Below, piece by piece: positions 16,745 through 26,293 of a stretch of 64,000 nt of DNA. The stretch is from Saprospira sp. CCB-QB6. Its GTDB lineage: Bacteria; Bacteroidota; Bacteroidia; Chitinophagales; Saprospiraceae. Within the stretch, counting starts at the first letter, position 1; the number at the start of each line of letters is the position of its first letter. Position numbers and translations under genes: made by a program. The stretch is taken from positions 3,873,501 through 3,937,500 of the forward strand of contig NZ_CP116808.1 in NCBI RefSeq assembly GCF_028464065.1. Direction: 5' to 3'. The notes beneath the pieces are model-generated. The model made no database searches, was not told the DNA's origin, and was given only the letters and a program-made list of their open reading frames with translations.

Positions 16745-19700
16745 ATGCGACAGATATACCTATTTATACTTCTTTTGACGATAATTTTGCCGATTAGTGC
16801 TCAGGTTGATTTGGGGGCGGATCAGGTGCTTTGTCCGGGCAATAGTTTGACCTTAGATGCGGGGAATTCGGGCAGCAGTTATTTGTGGAGTACGGGAGCG
16901 ACGGGGCAGACCATCGTGGTGAGTAATCCGGGGGTTTATTGGGTAGATGTGGATGCGGGTTCAGGGCCTGTTCGGGATAGTATAGAGTTGTTTGCGGTGG
17001 CGCCTTTATCGGGTCCTACTTATTTGGTAGACACAACGGCTTGTGTAGGGAGTTCGCTATTATTTTTGGGAGATCCGCAGGCGGTTTATCAGTCTTGGTC
17101 GGCTCCTTTAGCGGGTTATTTGGGTGAGGGAGATAGTTTAGTTATGGTTTTGCAGCAGGCAGATAGTTTGTATTGGAATGCTTATGCGAGTAGTTTGCAA
17201 AATAGTCGAGGTGAGCAGCAGCGAGGGACGAGTTCGCAGGCGGGTTTTTATGCAACGGGTAGTTATCGAGGGATTCGTTTTAATGCCAAGGAAGCCTTTG
17301 TTTTGCGTTCGGTGGAAGTGGAGTTTAATGGAAGTTATACGGGGCAAGTGAGTTTATTGGATGCTTCGGGGCAGCCTTTGGCTAGTTATAGTGTGCAGAC
17401 GCAGGGGGCTGGTGTTTTTGTATTGCCTTTGAATTTTTCGGTACCTCAGGCCACTAATTTAGAGTTGCGTTTGACGGGTTCTGGTGGTCAGCCTTATATG
17501 GAATATCCTTATTCTGCTTGGGGTAATCATGATTATGAGGAGTTAACTTTATTGGCGGGAACGCCTTATGCGACGGTTTATAGTTGTTTTTATAAGTGGG
17601 AAACGGAGCGCTTTGCTTGTCCTGAGCGGCAAGGAGTTGCTTTGGGGAGTTTGTACACGCCGAGCACGAATTTTCCGGAAGATACTTTGAGTTGTGGGGC
17701 TTCTGTTTTATTGGATGCGACGAATTTGGGGCCCACTATTTATAATTGGAGTAATGGAGCGAGTACGGCTAGTATTTTGGTGGGGAGTACGCAGCAAGTC
17801 AGTTTGACAATGACGGATAGCAGTGGCAACTGTAGTTTTACAGATAGTATTTTTGTAGAAGTGTTGCAATCTCAGGGACTATTTACCAATTTTGTGGATA
17901 GTACTGCCTGTTTGGGCCAAACTATGGTTTTGGAGGCGTATAATACGGGTAGCAGTACGTTTTGGCGTCGACAATCAGATGATAGTTTATTGGCTACGGG
18001 GACAACTTATAGTTTGAGTGTAGTGGGGGCGGATAGTGTTTATGCGCAGACTTTTGGTGGGTATGAAATTTTGAATCGGGGAGAGCAGCAGCGGGGGACG
18101 AGTTCGCAGGCTGGGTTTTACAATTTGGGGAATTATCGGGGGATTACATTTAATGCGTTAACTGATTTTTATTTGGAGTCGGTAGAAATGGATTTCAATG
18201 CAGGTTTTCAGGGGGAGGTTCAGTTGCGTTCAGCTTCGGGACAAGTATTGGATAGTCGCCCTATCAATACGGCTAATGCGGGGAGTTATACCTTTACGCT
18301 CAATTTTAGTGTGCCCATGGCCAATGGTTTAGAATTGCGTTTAGTGGGTGCTGGTGGGCAAATGTATATGGAGTACCCTTATGGCAATTGGGCTAATTTG
18401 CAGTATGCTGAGTTAGCATTTGTAGGGGGGGCGCCTTTTTCTACTGTATATCCAGGTTTTTACAATTGGAAAATTCGAGATTTTAAATGTGAAGAGCGTG
18501 CTTTAGTGCGTTGGGATGCTGCATATACGCCTTTAGTTGATTTTCCGACAGATACGATTAGTTGTGGGGCTACGGTTTTATTAGATGCGACCAATGCAGG
18601 GCCAACCATTTACAATTGGAGTGATGGGAGCCAGCAAGCGCAGTTATTAGTCAGCAATAGCGGTCCTTATACTGTAGACTTGGTCGATAGCACAGGGGCT
18701 TGTGCTAGTCGAGATAGTATTTATGTTAACATTGTTCAGTCATTGGGCGCTAGTAGTTCATTAAGCGATAGTAGTGTTTGTGTGGGCCAAGAAGTTTTGG
18801 CTCTTGCACAATCTGCTGGAAGTCATCGTTTTTGGAGAGACTTTAATGGACAACTAATATCTGCTAATGATAGTTTGTCTTTTGTGGTGCAGCAAACCGA
18901 TAGTTTTTACTTACAGGCTTTTGGCGCTTATGTTCTCGATTGGAGAGGGGAGACGCAAAGGAATATAACTTCGCAGGCTGGTTTTTATAATGTGGGCAAT
19001 TATCGAGGACTTAGATTTAATGCTTTGGCTGACTTTTATTTGGAGACAGTACAAATAGATTTAAATGCGGCCTTTAATGGTAGCGTACAGCTTTTAGATG
19101 CTACTGGGCAGCTTTTGGCTAGCTCGGCAGTAAACACAACAGCTGGAGGGACAATTGTTCAGCCGCTTCATTTTGTAGTTCCGCAGGGCAACAACTTAGA
19201 GTTGCGTTTAGTGGGTACTGGCGGGCAAGTATTTGTAGAATATCCCTATTCTAACTGGGCCAACTTGCAGTATGCAGATGTTGAAATATTGGGAGGGGTG
19301 CCTATCTCTACCGTATATAATTGTTTTTATAACTGGCAGCTTAGAGATTATGTTTGTGAAGAGCGCGATACACTAAATGTTATAGCTTTGCCTACACCTA
19401 CTTTTGACTTCCCTGAAGATAGTTTGGTTTGCGGCCAAGGAGTAACCTTAGATATGAGTTATTTATCTGCAGGGAGTTATGACTGGACTAATGGAAGTAC
19501 CACTGCTAGCATTCAGTTAAATCAATCTCAACAAATAGGTTTATTGGCAAGTATGGGGAGTTGTAGCTATCAAGATAGTATGCAGCTATATATTGTGGAT
19601 ACAATTGCTTTTCAATTAAATGATACCGTTTCTTGTGGTGGTGATTTAAGCCTTACGGCCGATGGGGATAGCACTGGAATTTACCTTTGGTGGGATGCTG

Positions 19701-22700
19701 CTCAGGGAGGGCAACTCCTCCATGAGGGACAAACTTATCATACTAGCTTATATGATAGTAGTCAGTTGTATGTAGAAGCCTATGCAAAGTTTCCAGAAAT
19801 GTTTACGGCAGGCTTTATCCAAAATAATAATACGACCCAAGGAGATTATTTTATCTTGCCTTCAGACCGCAGGGGGATTAGTTTTGACCTCAGCCAAGAT
19901 ATGTATCTGGAAACTGTAGATTTTTATGCCAATGGTTCTGTAAATGGACGGGTACTAATTTTGGATCCGGCTGGACAGCATATTTATGAGCAATACTATA
20001 ATTTTAATCATTTTGGTGCTTTAACGCTTGATCTTGATATCTTTTTGCAAGCAGGCAATGGGTACCAAATTCTATTTGAAAAATATTCAGGAACAGGAGG
20101 GCTATATGCCGATTACCCTACTGCTTTCCCATTAGATTATGGTCCTGTTCGGCTACAAGAAGGTATTCCTTTTCCTCAAGTATACTATTATTTCTATAAT
20201 TGGAAACTAAGTGAATTGAGTTGTCCTAGCCAAAGACAAAGTATGCAGCTGGATATTTTACCCACGGTAAATACCAATTGGGCCATAGATTCTACAGCTT
20301 GTGGCAGTACTATAACTTTAGATTTGAGTTACCCTAATGCTAGCTATCTTTGGTCTGATGGCAGCACAGGCTCAAGTATTACCCTTAACCAAAGTGATAC
20401 GGTTTGGGTAAGGGCCCAAGTAGGAAGCTGTATTACCGAAGACACATTAGCTGTTTATTTGACCAATCCACCCAGCTTTAACCTGTTACCAACTGATACT
20501 ACAATTTGTGCGGGAGGTCTAGATCTTTTTGCAACTAGTACTGGTTATACTCAAATTTGGTATGCAGATGCCGCTGGGCAGCAAATTTTGGGTTATGGAG
20601 ATAGTTTGCGACTAACGCCAAGCGATAGTCAAACTGTTTGGTTGGAAGGCGTAGACTTTATGCCCTCTGCACAAAATTACGCTTGGCAGGAGTTCCCCAC
20701 GCTAAACGGACTTTTTGAAGAGATTGGCTCTTCTTTTTATCCAGAACGAGGACTGCTTTTTGATGCAGCAGAACCTCTGCTTCTCGATCAATTTTCTGTT
20801 TTTGCAGATTCTACCGCAGAAGTAGAAATTACGTTAACGGATCGATTTGGCTATATGCTTTATAGCCAAACTTATAGCTTGCAGTTTGGCGAAAATATTA
20901 TTCGTCCACAATGGTTTGTGCCCCAAGAAAATGGCTATCGCCTTAGTCTTCGGATGATTTGGGGAAAAGGGATTTATACGATTAGTAGTTTTTCATATCC
21001 TTTGGCAGCCGATGCCTTGACTATCCAGTCAGCTTATCCCTTGGCTTTAGGAACAACTTATCCCGCATTTTTTCGCCTAAAAATTAGCCGCTTGGCTTGT
21101 GCCACTAACCGAATTCCAGTCTATGTAAATGTGCCCGAAACACCAGAAATTACAATGCCCTCAGATACGGCTATTTGTGGTGCAGCCAATAACTTAATGA
21201 TTGCTGCAACAGCCACTAATCCCAATTATCAATATCAGTGGAGTACAGGTGATACCAGCGCTCAAGTTCAGCTCAATCAAGCTGGAACTTATAGCGTTAC
21301 GGTAACTAATATGGGCCTTTGCGAGAACCGAAAAAGCTTTGATCTTCAATTACTTTCTCCTCCAGTACCCTATTTAGCCAGCGACAGCAGTATTTGTAGC
21401 TCTACCACACTCAGTATGCTAACGCCAGCCAATGATGGCGTTTTGCAATGGCAAAACAACCAGGGGGTGGTCTTTTTAGGTGCGCCTTATACGGCTTATA
21501 TAGACAGTAGTCAGAGCTTTTTAATCCATAATCAAGCAAAAGCATACACTCGATTAGGTGAACAAATGGCGCCCAACCCACAAGACCTTAGTCAATATCA
21601 ACCTTTTGTTTTGCCCAACACCTTTGATGCTTTCCAAGCTGTACTAATTGATTCTGTAGCTGTTTATGCCGCTCAGGCACCTGCAACGGTAGAACTTGTA
21701 CTTCGAGATGCCAATAATCAGGAGTTGGCTCGTAAAGCATTTACGATCCAGCAAGCACATACAAAGGTCTTTTTAGCAGCGGACTTCTTTGTTCCTGTGG
21801 GCAACGATTATCGCTTAGAATTAACGGGCTTGAGTACTGACTTTTTGGTCCAACAAAATTTAACTTATCCTATGAGCTCTACGGCTCAGGTTGCAGAATT
21901 GACCGGAACAACTCTTCCTGGCCTAAGTTATAGCCCGTTTTTCGACTGGCATATTGGCTACGGTATGAGCAGCTGCGCAGCTAGCCAAATGGATAGCTTT
22001 AGCGTAAATGTCCGCTTACCCTTGCTTTTGCCCGATAGCCTCTTTAGCTGCGATACGGCTAGCATCGATGCTGGCTTTGCTCAGGCCCAATCTTATAGCT
22101 GGAGCACAGGGGCAACAACGCCAACAATTATTCTTGATTCAGCAGGGCTTTATTATGTAAATATGGATGCTGGAAATGGCTGCCAGGCAACAGATTCTAT
22201 AGTGTTTAGCCAACCTACACCCTTGGCCTTACCCCATGATGGTGCACTGTGCACTGATGAATTGAGTAGCAATTATAGTAGCAATATGGCCCAAAGCTTT
22301 AGCTGGTCTACCGGAGAAAATACTAGCCAAATTATTCCCGCTAGCCCCGGAAACTACAGCCTGATCCTAGTCGATAATTTTGGCTGTACACTCACTGATT
22401 CTATCTTTATTAGCCAGTTGAGTAGCCCACCAAATGTTAATATTGGTAGCCTTTTGCCCATTTGCGACAACCGATTGCTAGATGCAGGCTTTGGTAACCA
22501 AGGCTATAGCTATAACTGGAATACAGGAGAAACTAGCCAAACGATTTTAGCCAATTCTGCGGGGACTTACCAAGTAACCGTGACCGCCCCAACAGGCTGC
22601 GCAGGCCAAGATTCGGTCATTCTCTATCAAGATAGCTTGCCCACGGCCAACTTTAGTTACACCCTGAGCGGAACAGCCGTGAGTTTTACCAATTTATCGC

Positions 22701-23161
22701 TAAACCAAAGCAGCCAAGTCTGGTACTTTGGAGACAGTACAGCAACGAGTTTTGGTAGCCCCTTCCATTTTTATACCGATACGGGTTGCTATGAAGTGCG
22801 ATTGTATGCCTACAATGATTGCGGCTCGGATACCCTTATTCAGGCGGTTCCTGTAGGCGTAGATCCCGCAAGCTGCCAATTGGGAACAGCAATTTTGCCG
22901 CTGGCCCAAATCCATCAAGGCCTAAAGCTTTTCCCCAATCCCTCTGCAGGGAACCTACAGCTACAACTAAAGGCAGCCCCTCTACAAGATGGAGAAATCC
23001 GCATCTATAATTTGTCTGGACAACTACTGCAGCAAGCCAATTGGCCCGCAGGACAGCAACAACAAGAACTGCAGTTGCAAGATTGGCCCAATGGACTTTA
23101 TCTCTTAGAACTGCATCTGCAAGGCGAAAGCTGGCGGAAACGCTTTGTCTTAAAACACTAA
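16745..23161 (+). CDS. Giant modular cell-surface adhesin secreted by T9SS
   Basis: The 2138-residue protein starts with a signal peptide (MRQIYLFILLLTIILPISA). It alternates short Ig-like domains (pattern LDAxxxxxxYxWSxG) with six beta-rich modules of about 200 residues. The first three modules (near 17213, 18083 and 18950) repeat at 289-290 residues and share RGE-QR-TSSQAGFY; the last three are diverged. Towards the end come three Ig-like domains in a row, a PKD-like domain (VWYFGDS) and a C-terminal T9SS type A sorting domain (LFPNPSAGNLQLQL). An SprB-like surface adhesin role in gliding or prey/surface contact is an inference. Codon use shifts from AGT/TTG-rich to AGC/CTA-rich across the gene. 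The ATG at 16745 is required for the signal peptide. Confidence 0.9.
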   Translation: MRQIYLFILLLTIILPISAQVDLGADQVLCPGNSLTLDAGNSGSSYLWSTGATGQTIVVSNPGVYWVDVDAGSGPVRDSIELFAVAPLSGPTYLVDTTACVGSSLLFLGDPQAVYQSWSAPLAGYLGEGDSLVMVLQQADSLYWNAYASSLQNSRGEQQRGTSSQAGFYATGSYRGIRFNAKEAFVLRSVEVEFNGSYTGQVSLLDASGQPLASYSVQTQGAGVFVLPLNFSVPQATNLELRLTGSGGQPYMEYPYSAWGNHDYEELTLLAGTPYATVYSCFYKWETERFACPERQGVALGSLYTPSTNFPEDTLSCGASVLLDATNLGPTIYNWSNGASTASILVGSTQQVSLTMTDSSGNCSFTDSIFVEVLQSQGLFTNFVDSTACLGQTMVLEAYNTGSSTFWRRQSDDSLLATGTTYSLSVVGADSVYAQTFGGYEILNRGEQQRGTSSQAGFYNLGNYRGITFNALTDFYLESVEMDFNAGFQGEVQLRSASGQVLDSRPINTANAGSYTFTLNFSVPMANGLELRLVGAGGQMYMEYPYGNWANLQYAELAFVGGAPFSTVYPGFYNWKIRDFKCEERALVRWDAAYTPLVDFPTDTISCGATVLLDATNAGPTIYNWSDGSQQAQLLVSNSGPYTVDLVDSTGACASRDSIYVNIVQSLGASSSLSDSSVCVGQEVLALAQSAGSHRFWRDFNGQLISANDSLSFVVQQTDSFYLQAFGAYVLDWRGETQRNITSQAGFYNVGNYRGLRFNALADFYLETVQIDLNAAFNGSVQLLDATGQLLASSAVNTTAGGTIVQPLHFVVPQGNNLELRLVGTGGQVFVEYPYSNWANLQYADVEILGGVPISTVYNCFYNWQLRDYVCEERDTLNVIALPTPTFDFPEDSLVCGQGVTLDMSYLSAGSYDWTNGSTTASIQLNQSQQIGLLASMGSCSYQDSMQLYIVDTIAFQLNDTVSCGGDLSLTADGDSTGIYLWWDAAQGGQLLHEGQTYHTSLYDSSQLYVEAYAKFPEMFTAGFIQNNNTTQGDYFILPSDRRGISFDLSQDMYLETVDFYANGSVNGRVLILDPAGQHIYEQYYNFNHFGALTLDLDIFLQAGNGYQILFEKYSGTGGLYADYPTAFPLDYGPVRLQEGIPFPQVYYYFYNWKLSELSCPSQRQSMQLDILPTVNTNWAIDSTACGSTITLDLSYPNASYLWSDGSTGSSITLNQSDTVWVRAQVGSCITEDTLAVYLTNPPSFNLLPTDTTICAGGLDLFATSTGYTQIWYADAAGQQILGYGDSLRLTPSDSQTVWLEGVDFMPSAQNYAWQEFPTLNGLFEEIGSSFYPERGLLFDAAEPLLLDQFSVFADSTAEVEITLTDRFGYMLYSQTYSLQFGENIIRPQWFVPQENGYRLSLRMIWGKGIYTISSFSYPLAADALTIQSAYPLALGTTYPAFFRLKISRLACATNRIPVYVNVPETPEITMPSDTAICGAANNLMIAATATNPNYQYQWSTGDTSAQVQLNQAGTYSVTVTNMGLCENRKSFDLQLLSPPVPYLASDSSICSSTTLSMLTPANDGVLQWQNNQGVVFLGAPYTAYIDSSQSFLIHNQAKAYTRLGEQMAPNPQDLSQYQPFVLPNTFDAFQAVLIDSVAVYAAQAPATVELVLRDANNQELARKAFTIQQAHTKVFLAADFFVPVGNDYRLELTGLSTDFLVQQNLTYPMSSTAQVAELTGTTLPGLSYSPFFDWHIGYGMSSCAASQMDSFSVNVRLPLLLPDSLFSCDTASIDAGFAQAQSYSWSTGATTPTIILDSAGLYYVNMDAGNGCQATDSIVFSQPTPLALPHDGALCTDELSSNYSSNMAQSFSWSTGENTSQIIPASPGNYSLILVDNFGCTLTDSIFISQLSSPPNVNIGSLLPICDNRLLDAGFGNQGYSYNWNTGETSQTILANSAGTYQVTVTAPTGCAGQDSVILYQDSLPTANFSYTLSGTAVSFTNLSLNQSSQVWYFGDSTATSFGSPFHFYTDTGCYEVRLYAYNDCGSDTLIQAVPVGVDPASCQLGTAILPLAQIHQGLKLFPNPSAGNLQLQLKAAPLQDGEIRIYNLSGQLLQQANWPAGQQQQELQLQDWPNGLYLLELHLQGESWRKRFVLKH

Positions 23162-23165
23162 ATGT

Positions 23166-23200
23166 AAAAAGCCTCCAAGTTGATTTGGGGGCTTTTTTTC
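23166..23200 (+). terminator. Rho-independent terminator of the giant adhesin gene
   Basis: AAAAGCCTCCAA pairs with TTTGGGGGCTTTT around a short loop and runs into seven T. It starts 5 bp after the stop codon. Confidence 0.88.
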
Positions 23201-23211
23201 TATAATTATGA

Positions 23212-23349
23212 TTTTTTGGGGCCCGCGGCCGGCTAGCCTTTGGCTAGGTCGGCCGCCGCTATGCTGCGCCGCTCGCAGGTCTGCTCGGCCCTGCGGCGGC
23301 AAGCCGCCTTGGTCTGGCCCTTCGGGCCACGGCTGCGCAGCGCTGGGCC
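23212..23349 (+). repeat. GGGGC multi-stem repeat, arm G
   Basis: T-run, GGGGCCCGCGGCC, long P1 with GGCTAGCC/GGCTAGG, core GCTCGCAGGTCTGCTCGGCCC, P2 GGCGGC/GCCGCC, P3 GGCCC-ttc-GGGCC, end GCGCAGCGCTGGGCC. P0 is GGCCC/GGGCC. It follows the adhesin terminator. Confidence 0.9.
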
Positions 23350-23358
23350 AAGGACCTC

Positions 23359-23934
23359 TTAGGCCGCTTTTTTGCTTTTAGACCTCTCTTGCAAAAAAGT
23401 ATTAAAGTATTTATCGTAAACGCTGAGCTGCTGTCCTTCTTGGCTATTTTCTTCTGTTCGTTTAAGAGCATAAAGGTAATTGCCGCCAAAAACGAATAGC
23501 ATAAAAAAGAAGGCCAGCAGAATATTGCTCATCTGAAAGATGAGCAAGGGCCCACTAAAAATAAGCGTTTTTAGCGCCGCTCGTTTTACCCAAAGCCAAT
23601 ACCTATCTTCAGGCGAGCTCCAATAAAGGCCAAATAAATACTTGCCAAAAGTGGCCCGCATTGGAGAGGTTTCAAAGGCCCAGTTATAGGCAAAAAAGAT
23701 CGCCGTGAAAAAGGGAATCCAGCTAATATTATTGCCCAATCGGTTGGCATTTAGGGCCTTTTTGATTTCCTCGGCAGGAGCATCAGCATTGATAGCTTGA
23801 TAATAAATGAGGTAAATTTCCTCATGAAAAAGAGTAGCCAAATAAAGCGCCAAGGCAAAACAAAGGATAATGTCAAAAACTGTGGCAATGGTCCTTTTTT
23901 GTAAGCGTTGATTAACCACTTTGGATGTAGACAT
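23359..23934 (-). CDS. RDD-family membrane protein (paralogue 5 of a cluster)
   Basis: The 191-residue protein shows the RDD pattern: an Arg and Asp in the first transmembrane helix (RTIATVFDIILCF) and SPMRATFGKYLFGLYW before the later helices. RDD proteins are small polytopic inner-membrane proteins; some act as ion antiporters, but most are uncharacterised. It is the last in a row of five related genes on the minus strand, separated from the others by repeat arm H. Confidence 0.75.
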   Translation of the reverse strand: MSTSKVVNQRLQKRTIATVFDIILCFALALYLATLFHEEIYLIYYQAINADAPAEEIKKALNANRLGNNISWIPFFTAIFFAYNWAFETSPMRATFGKYLFGLYWSSPEDRYWLWVKRAALKTLIFSGPLLIFQMSNILLAFFFMLFVFGGNYLYALKRTEENSQEGQQLSVYDKYFNTFLQERSKSKKAA

Positions 23935-24001
23935 GCTATGAGGTTTAAAGTTGAAGGGCTAACTGTAGAATAGTTTGCGGATGAAGAGGAGCGAAGCGAC
24001 T

Positions 24002-24127
24002 GGCCTAGCGATGTGAAAGGGTGGCGCAAAGCGCCAGCCCAAAGCCGCCTTTGGCGGCTGCAGGGCCGAGCAGACCTGCGAGCCCTGTAACGTAGCGCCG
24101 CAGCTTTGCTGCGGAGGCCCCAAAAAA
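24002..24127 (-). repeat. GGGGC multi-stem repeat, arm H
   Basis: On the minus strand it begins T-run, GGGGCCTCCGCAGC and ends CACATCGCTAGGCC. P0 is GGCCT/AGGCC, P1 CCGCAGC/GCTGCGG, P2 AGCCGCC/GGCGGCT, P3 GGCGC-ttt-GCGCC. It starts 7 bp after the stop of the RDD gene at 24135, in the same orientation. Confidence 0.9.
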
Positions 24128-24134
24128 TAAAAAA

Positions 24135-24638
24135 TTAGTTGCTGCTTGTCTTCTCAGGCAAATAAATAAGATGGCTATCGGTCAGGATACCGTGAATCAT
24201 TTGTCCTTTGGGACTTTCATAAATTATTTTGCTAGCGATGAGGAGAATACCTAGGTAAATAAGGCCAGAAAGCAGAAAATAATTGTAATTAGAAACCGTG
24301 AGGATGAGTGGGGTATTGATGATAATGGTTTTAAATAATAGCCGAAAAAGGAATTGTAGGGTCGATAAGTTTTTCTCGTTAGCATCGACTAATTTCAGCT
24401 TTAAAAAATGTTGCATAGGGCTAGCCTGCCAGATAGACCAAGCCACATAATGGTAGCCTAGGGCTGTGGCAAGTTGGATGATCCACCAGTAGAGCCAGTA
24501 GTCTTGACGGTAGAATTCTGATAGTTGAGGACTAATTTCAGCCAGGAGGTTGAGGCTAATGGAGGAAAGAACAATGATGAGGAGACTATCTAGAACAAAA
24601 GTCATCAGGCGGGTACTAAGTTCAACTTTTTTATTCAT
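24135..24638 (-). CDS. RDD-family membrane protein (paralogue 4)
   Basis: A 167-residue polytopic protein with RLMTFVLDSLLIIV in helix 1 and ASPMQHFLKLKLVDA after helix 2. It is closely related to the next gene: both begin MNKKV and end with a K-G-Q-M, HDLLTNSH/HGILTDSH and YLPEK pattern. A local tandem duplication is evident. Three to four transmembrane helices are predicted; no partner is identified. Confidence 0.78.
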   Translation of the reverse strand: MNKKVELSTRLMTFVLDSLLIIVLSSISLNLLAEISPQLSEFYRQDYWLYWWIIQLATALGYHYVAWSIWQASPMQHFLKLKLVDANEKNLSTLQFLFRLLFKTIIINTPLILTVSNYNYFLLSGLIYLGILLIASKIIYESPKGQMIHGILTDSHLIYLPEKTSSN

Positions 24639-24679
24639 CTGTTTTGCTAGCTATAGCCTTAAGTTTTGAATTTAAGAAG

Positions 24680-25204
24680 TTATCGCTTTTTCTTCTCGGG
24701 CAAATAGACAAAATGGCTATTGGTCAGTAGGTCATGAAACATTTGTCCTTTGGGATTTTCATAAATCATTTTGCTAGCAATGATGAGAGTACCCAAATAG
24801 ATAAGGCTTGAGAGTATAAAAAAGTCGCGATCATAAATAAATAGAAAGAGGGGAATATTGATAATGGCTGCTTTGAGGAGCAGGCGGGCAAGAAAGCGAA
24901 AGAAAGATAAATTTTCTCCTTGGGCATCCACCAATTTGAGTCGAGCGATACGTTGTGCAGGGCTGGCATTCCAAACAGACCAAGCTACATAATGGTAGCT
25001 TAGGGCGATGGCAAGCTGAAGGCACCACCAATAGAGGAAGTCCTTTTGGGGAAGCAATTCCTGAATTTGCTGTCCAACTGAGGTATAGGGAAAAAGACGA
25101 ATTTGTTCTAAGATGCCAATAAGGATGAAAGAAAAAACGATAATAACAAGGCTGTCTATCGTAAAAGTCATTAGGCGGGGGGTAATATCTACTTTTTTAT
25201 TCAT
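24680..25204 (-). CDS. RDD-family membrane protein (paralogue 3)
   Basis: A 174-residue protein with RLMTFTIDSLVIIV in helix 1 and NASPAQRIARLKLVDA, the usual RDD second motif. Start ATG (25204-25202) overlaps the stop of the upstream gene by one base (TAATG), indicating translational coupling. It is the closest relative of the paralogue directly downstream. Confidence 0.78.
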   Translation of the reverse strand: MNKKVDITPRLMTFTIDSLVIIVFSFILIGILEQIRLFPYTSVGQQIQELLPQKDFLYWWCLQLAIALSYHYVAWSVWNASPAQRIARLKLVDAQGENLSFFRFLARLLLKAAIINIPLFLFIYDRDFFILSSLIYLGTLIIASKMIYENPKGQMFHDLLTNSHFVYLPEKKKR

Positions 25205-25842
25205 TAGGATTTATTTTGACGTTCCTTGAGTCGTTCTTCAGCCGTTTCTTCTGCCCAGAAGTCTTGCTCTAGCTTTTCGAGAGAGACTTTGGGTTGCTTT
25301 TCCTGCTTTTCAAGCGTCCAGCCCGACCAGCGTTCTAAGGCTAGTTGTCCTAATTCGGTATGTCGAGCGGCATTATAAAAGAGGCTTAATGCCATGAGGT
25401 AGTAAAGTCCTACCGCCAAAAAGAAGCCATCTTCTAGAAAGAGGACAAAGCTAAGGGGAAGAAGAAGAAAAAATATTTTGCTCCAGATATGAATGTGAAT
25501 ACTGCCCCAAGATAGGGTGGGACTGGCTTCTTTGTTTAGAGGCTGCCAATAAAGCCCCAGTAAGTGTTGGCCAAAGGTAGCTCGCCAGCTAGAGCGCAGG
25601 CCCATATATTGGTAGGCTAGGCTAAAGGCAATAAAAAAGCCGAGGGCAAAGGTGAAGTGGCTGCCATCGGGGGTGCCACCCCAAATTTCCAGCAGTTTAT
25701 CCATCATTTTGGCGATAAACGGAATTTCCTTCATACTAATAAGTAAGCCAACAATCACGGCTAGGTGAATGGCGGTATCTATGCCAAGGGCCAAGATGCG
25801 TCGGCCAAAATGGGGGGGAGGTGTTAAGGTTTTTTTAGCCAT
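25204..25842 (-). CDS. RDD-family membrane protein (paralogue 2), extended C-terminus
   Basis: The 212-residue protein (ATG at 25842) carries FGRRILALGIDTAIHLAV in helix 1 and SSWRATFGQHLLGLYW. It has a charged cytoplasmic tail of about 50 residues (QKEKQPKVSLEKLEQDF), which the others lack. An upstream in-frame ATG at 25878 would overlap the previous gene by 55 bp; 25842 reduces this to 19 bp. Confidence 0.75.
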   Translation of the reverse strand: MAKKTLTPPPHFGRRILALGIDTAIHLAVIVGLLISMKEIPFIAKMMDKLLEIWGGTPDGSHFTFALGFFIAFSLAYQYMGLRSSWRATFGQHLLGLYWQPLNKEASPTLSWGSIHIHIWSKIFFLLLPLSFVLFLEDGFFLAVGLYYLMALSLFYNAARHTELGQLALERWSGWTLEKQEKQPKVSLEKLEQDFWAEETAEERLKERQNKS

Positions 25843-26285
25843 ATTGGGTGTGTTGAAATTAGTTTCTGTTTGGCCCATTTATCGGGATATAAGGGGTAGC
25901 TGAGAAATAGTAGCTGATAATAGCTAACGAATAAAAAAGCATAGTAAGGGATAAGGATTAAGAAAAAGCCCTTTTCTATGCAAATTAGAAGAAGAGGGAA
26001 GTTAAGGAGAAAAAGCTTATAGATTAGCCTTTTGAGTAGTTGTTTTTGATTTGGTTGCTCCCAAACTAAACCCAAAACTATTTTGCCCAAAGTTCGTTTA
26101 AAAACAGATTGACAAATATAACTGTAGGCAATATAAAAGCCAAGGTAGAGCCCCCAATAAAGGACTAAACTCGGAAGCTTTAGGGCAGCAAGAAAAGAAA
26201 CAAGGCCCAACTTTCGACTAAAAAACAAGAGTAGGGCCATGAGGAGATGATCTAATAAAAAGGCAGAGAGTCTAGCGAAAAGCAT
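25824..26285 (-). CDS. RDD-family membrane protein (paralogue 1)
   Basis: A 153-residue protein with ARLSAFLLDHLLMALLLFF in helix 1 and SVFKRTLGKIVLGLVW as the second RDD motif. It is the first of a four-gene overlapping or closely spaced run. Its start lies 8 bp after the stop of the T9SS propeller gene, so it may even be transcribed with that gene. Confidence 0.75.
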   Translation of the reverse strand: MLFARLSAFLLDHLLMALLLFFSRKLGLVSFLAALKLPSLVLYWGLYLGFYIAYSYICQSVFKRTLGKIVLGLVWEQPNQKQLLKRLIYKLFLLNFPLLLICIEKGFFLILIPYYAFLFVSYYQLLFLSYPLYPDKWAKQKLISTHPIWLKKP

Positions 26286-26293
26286 CTTTTGAA

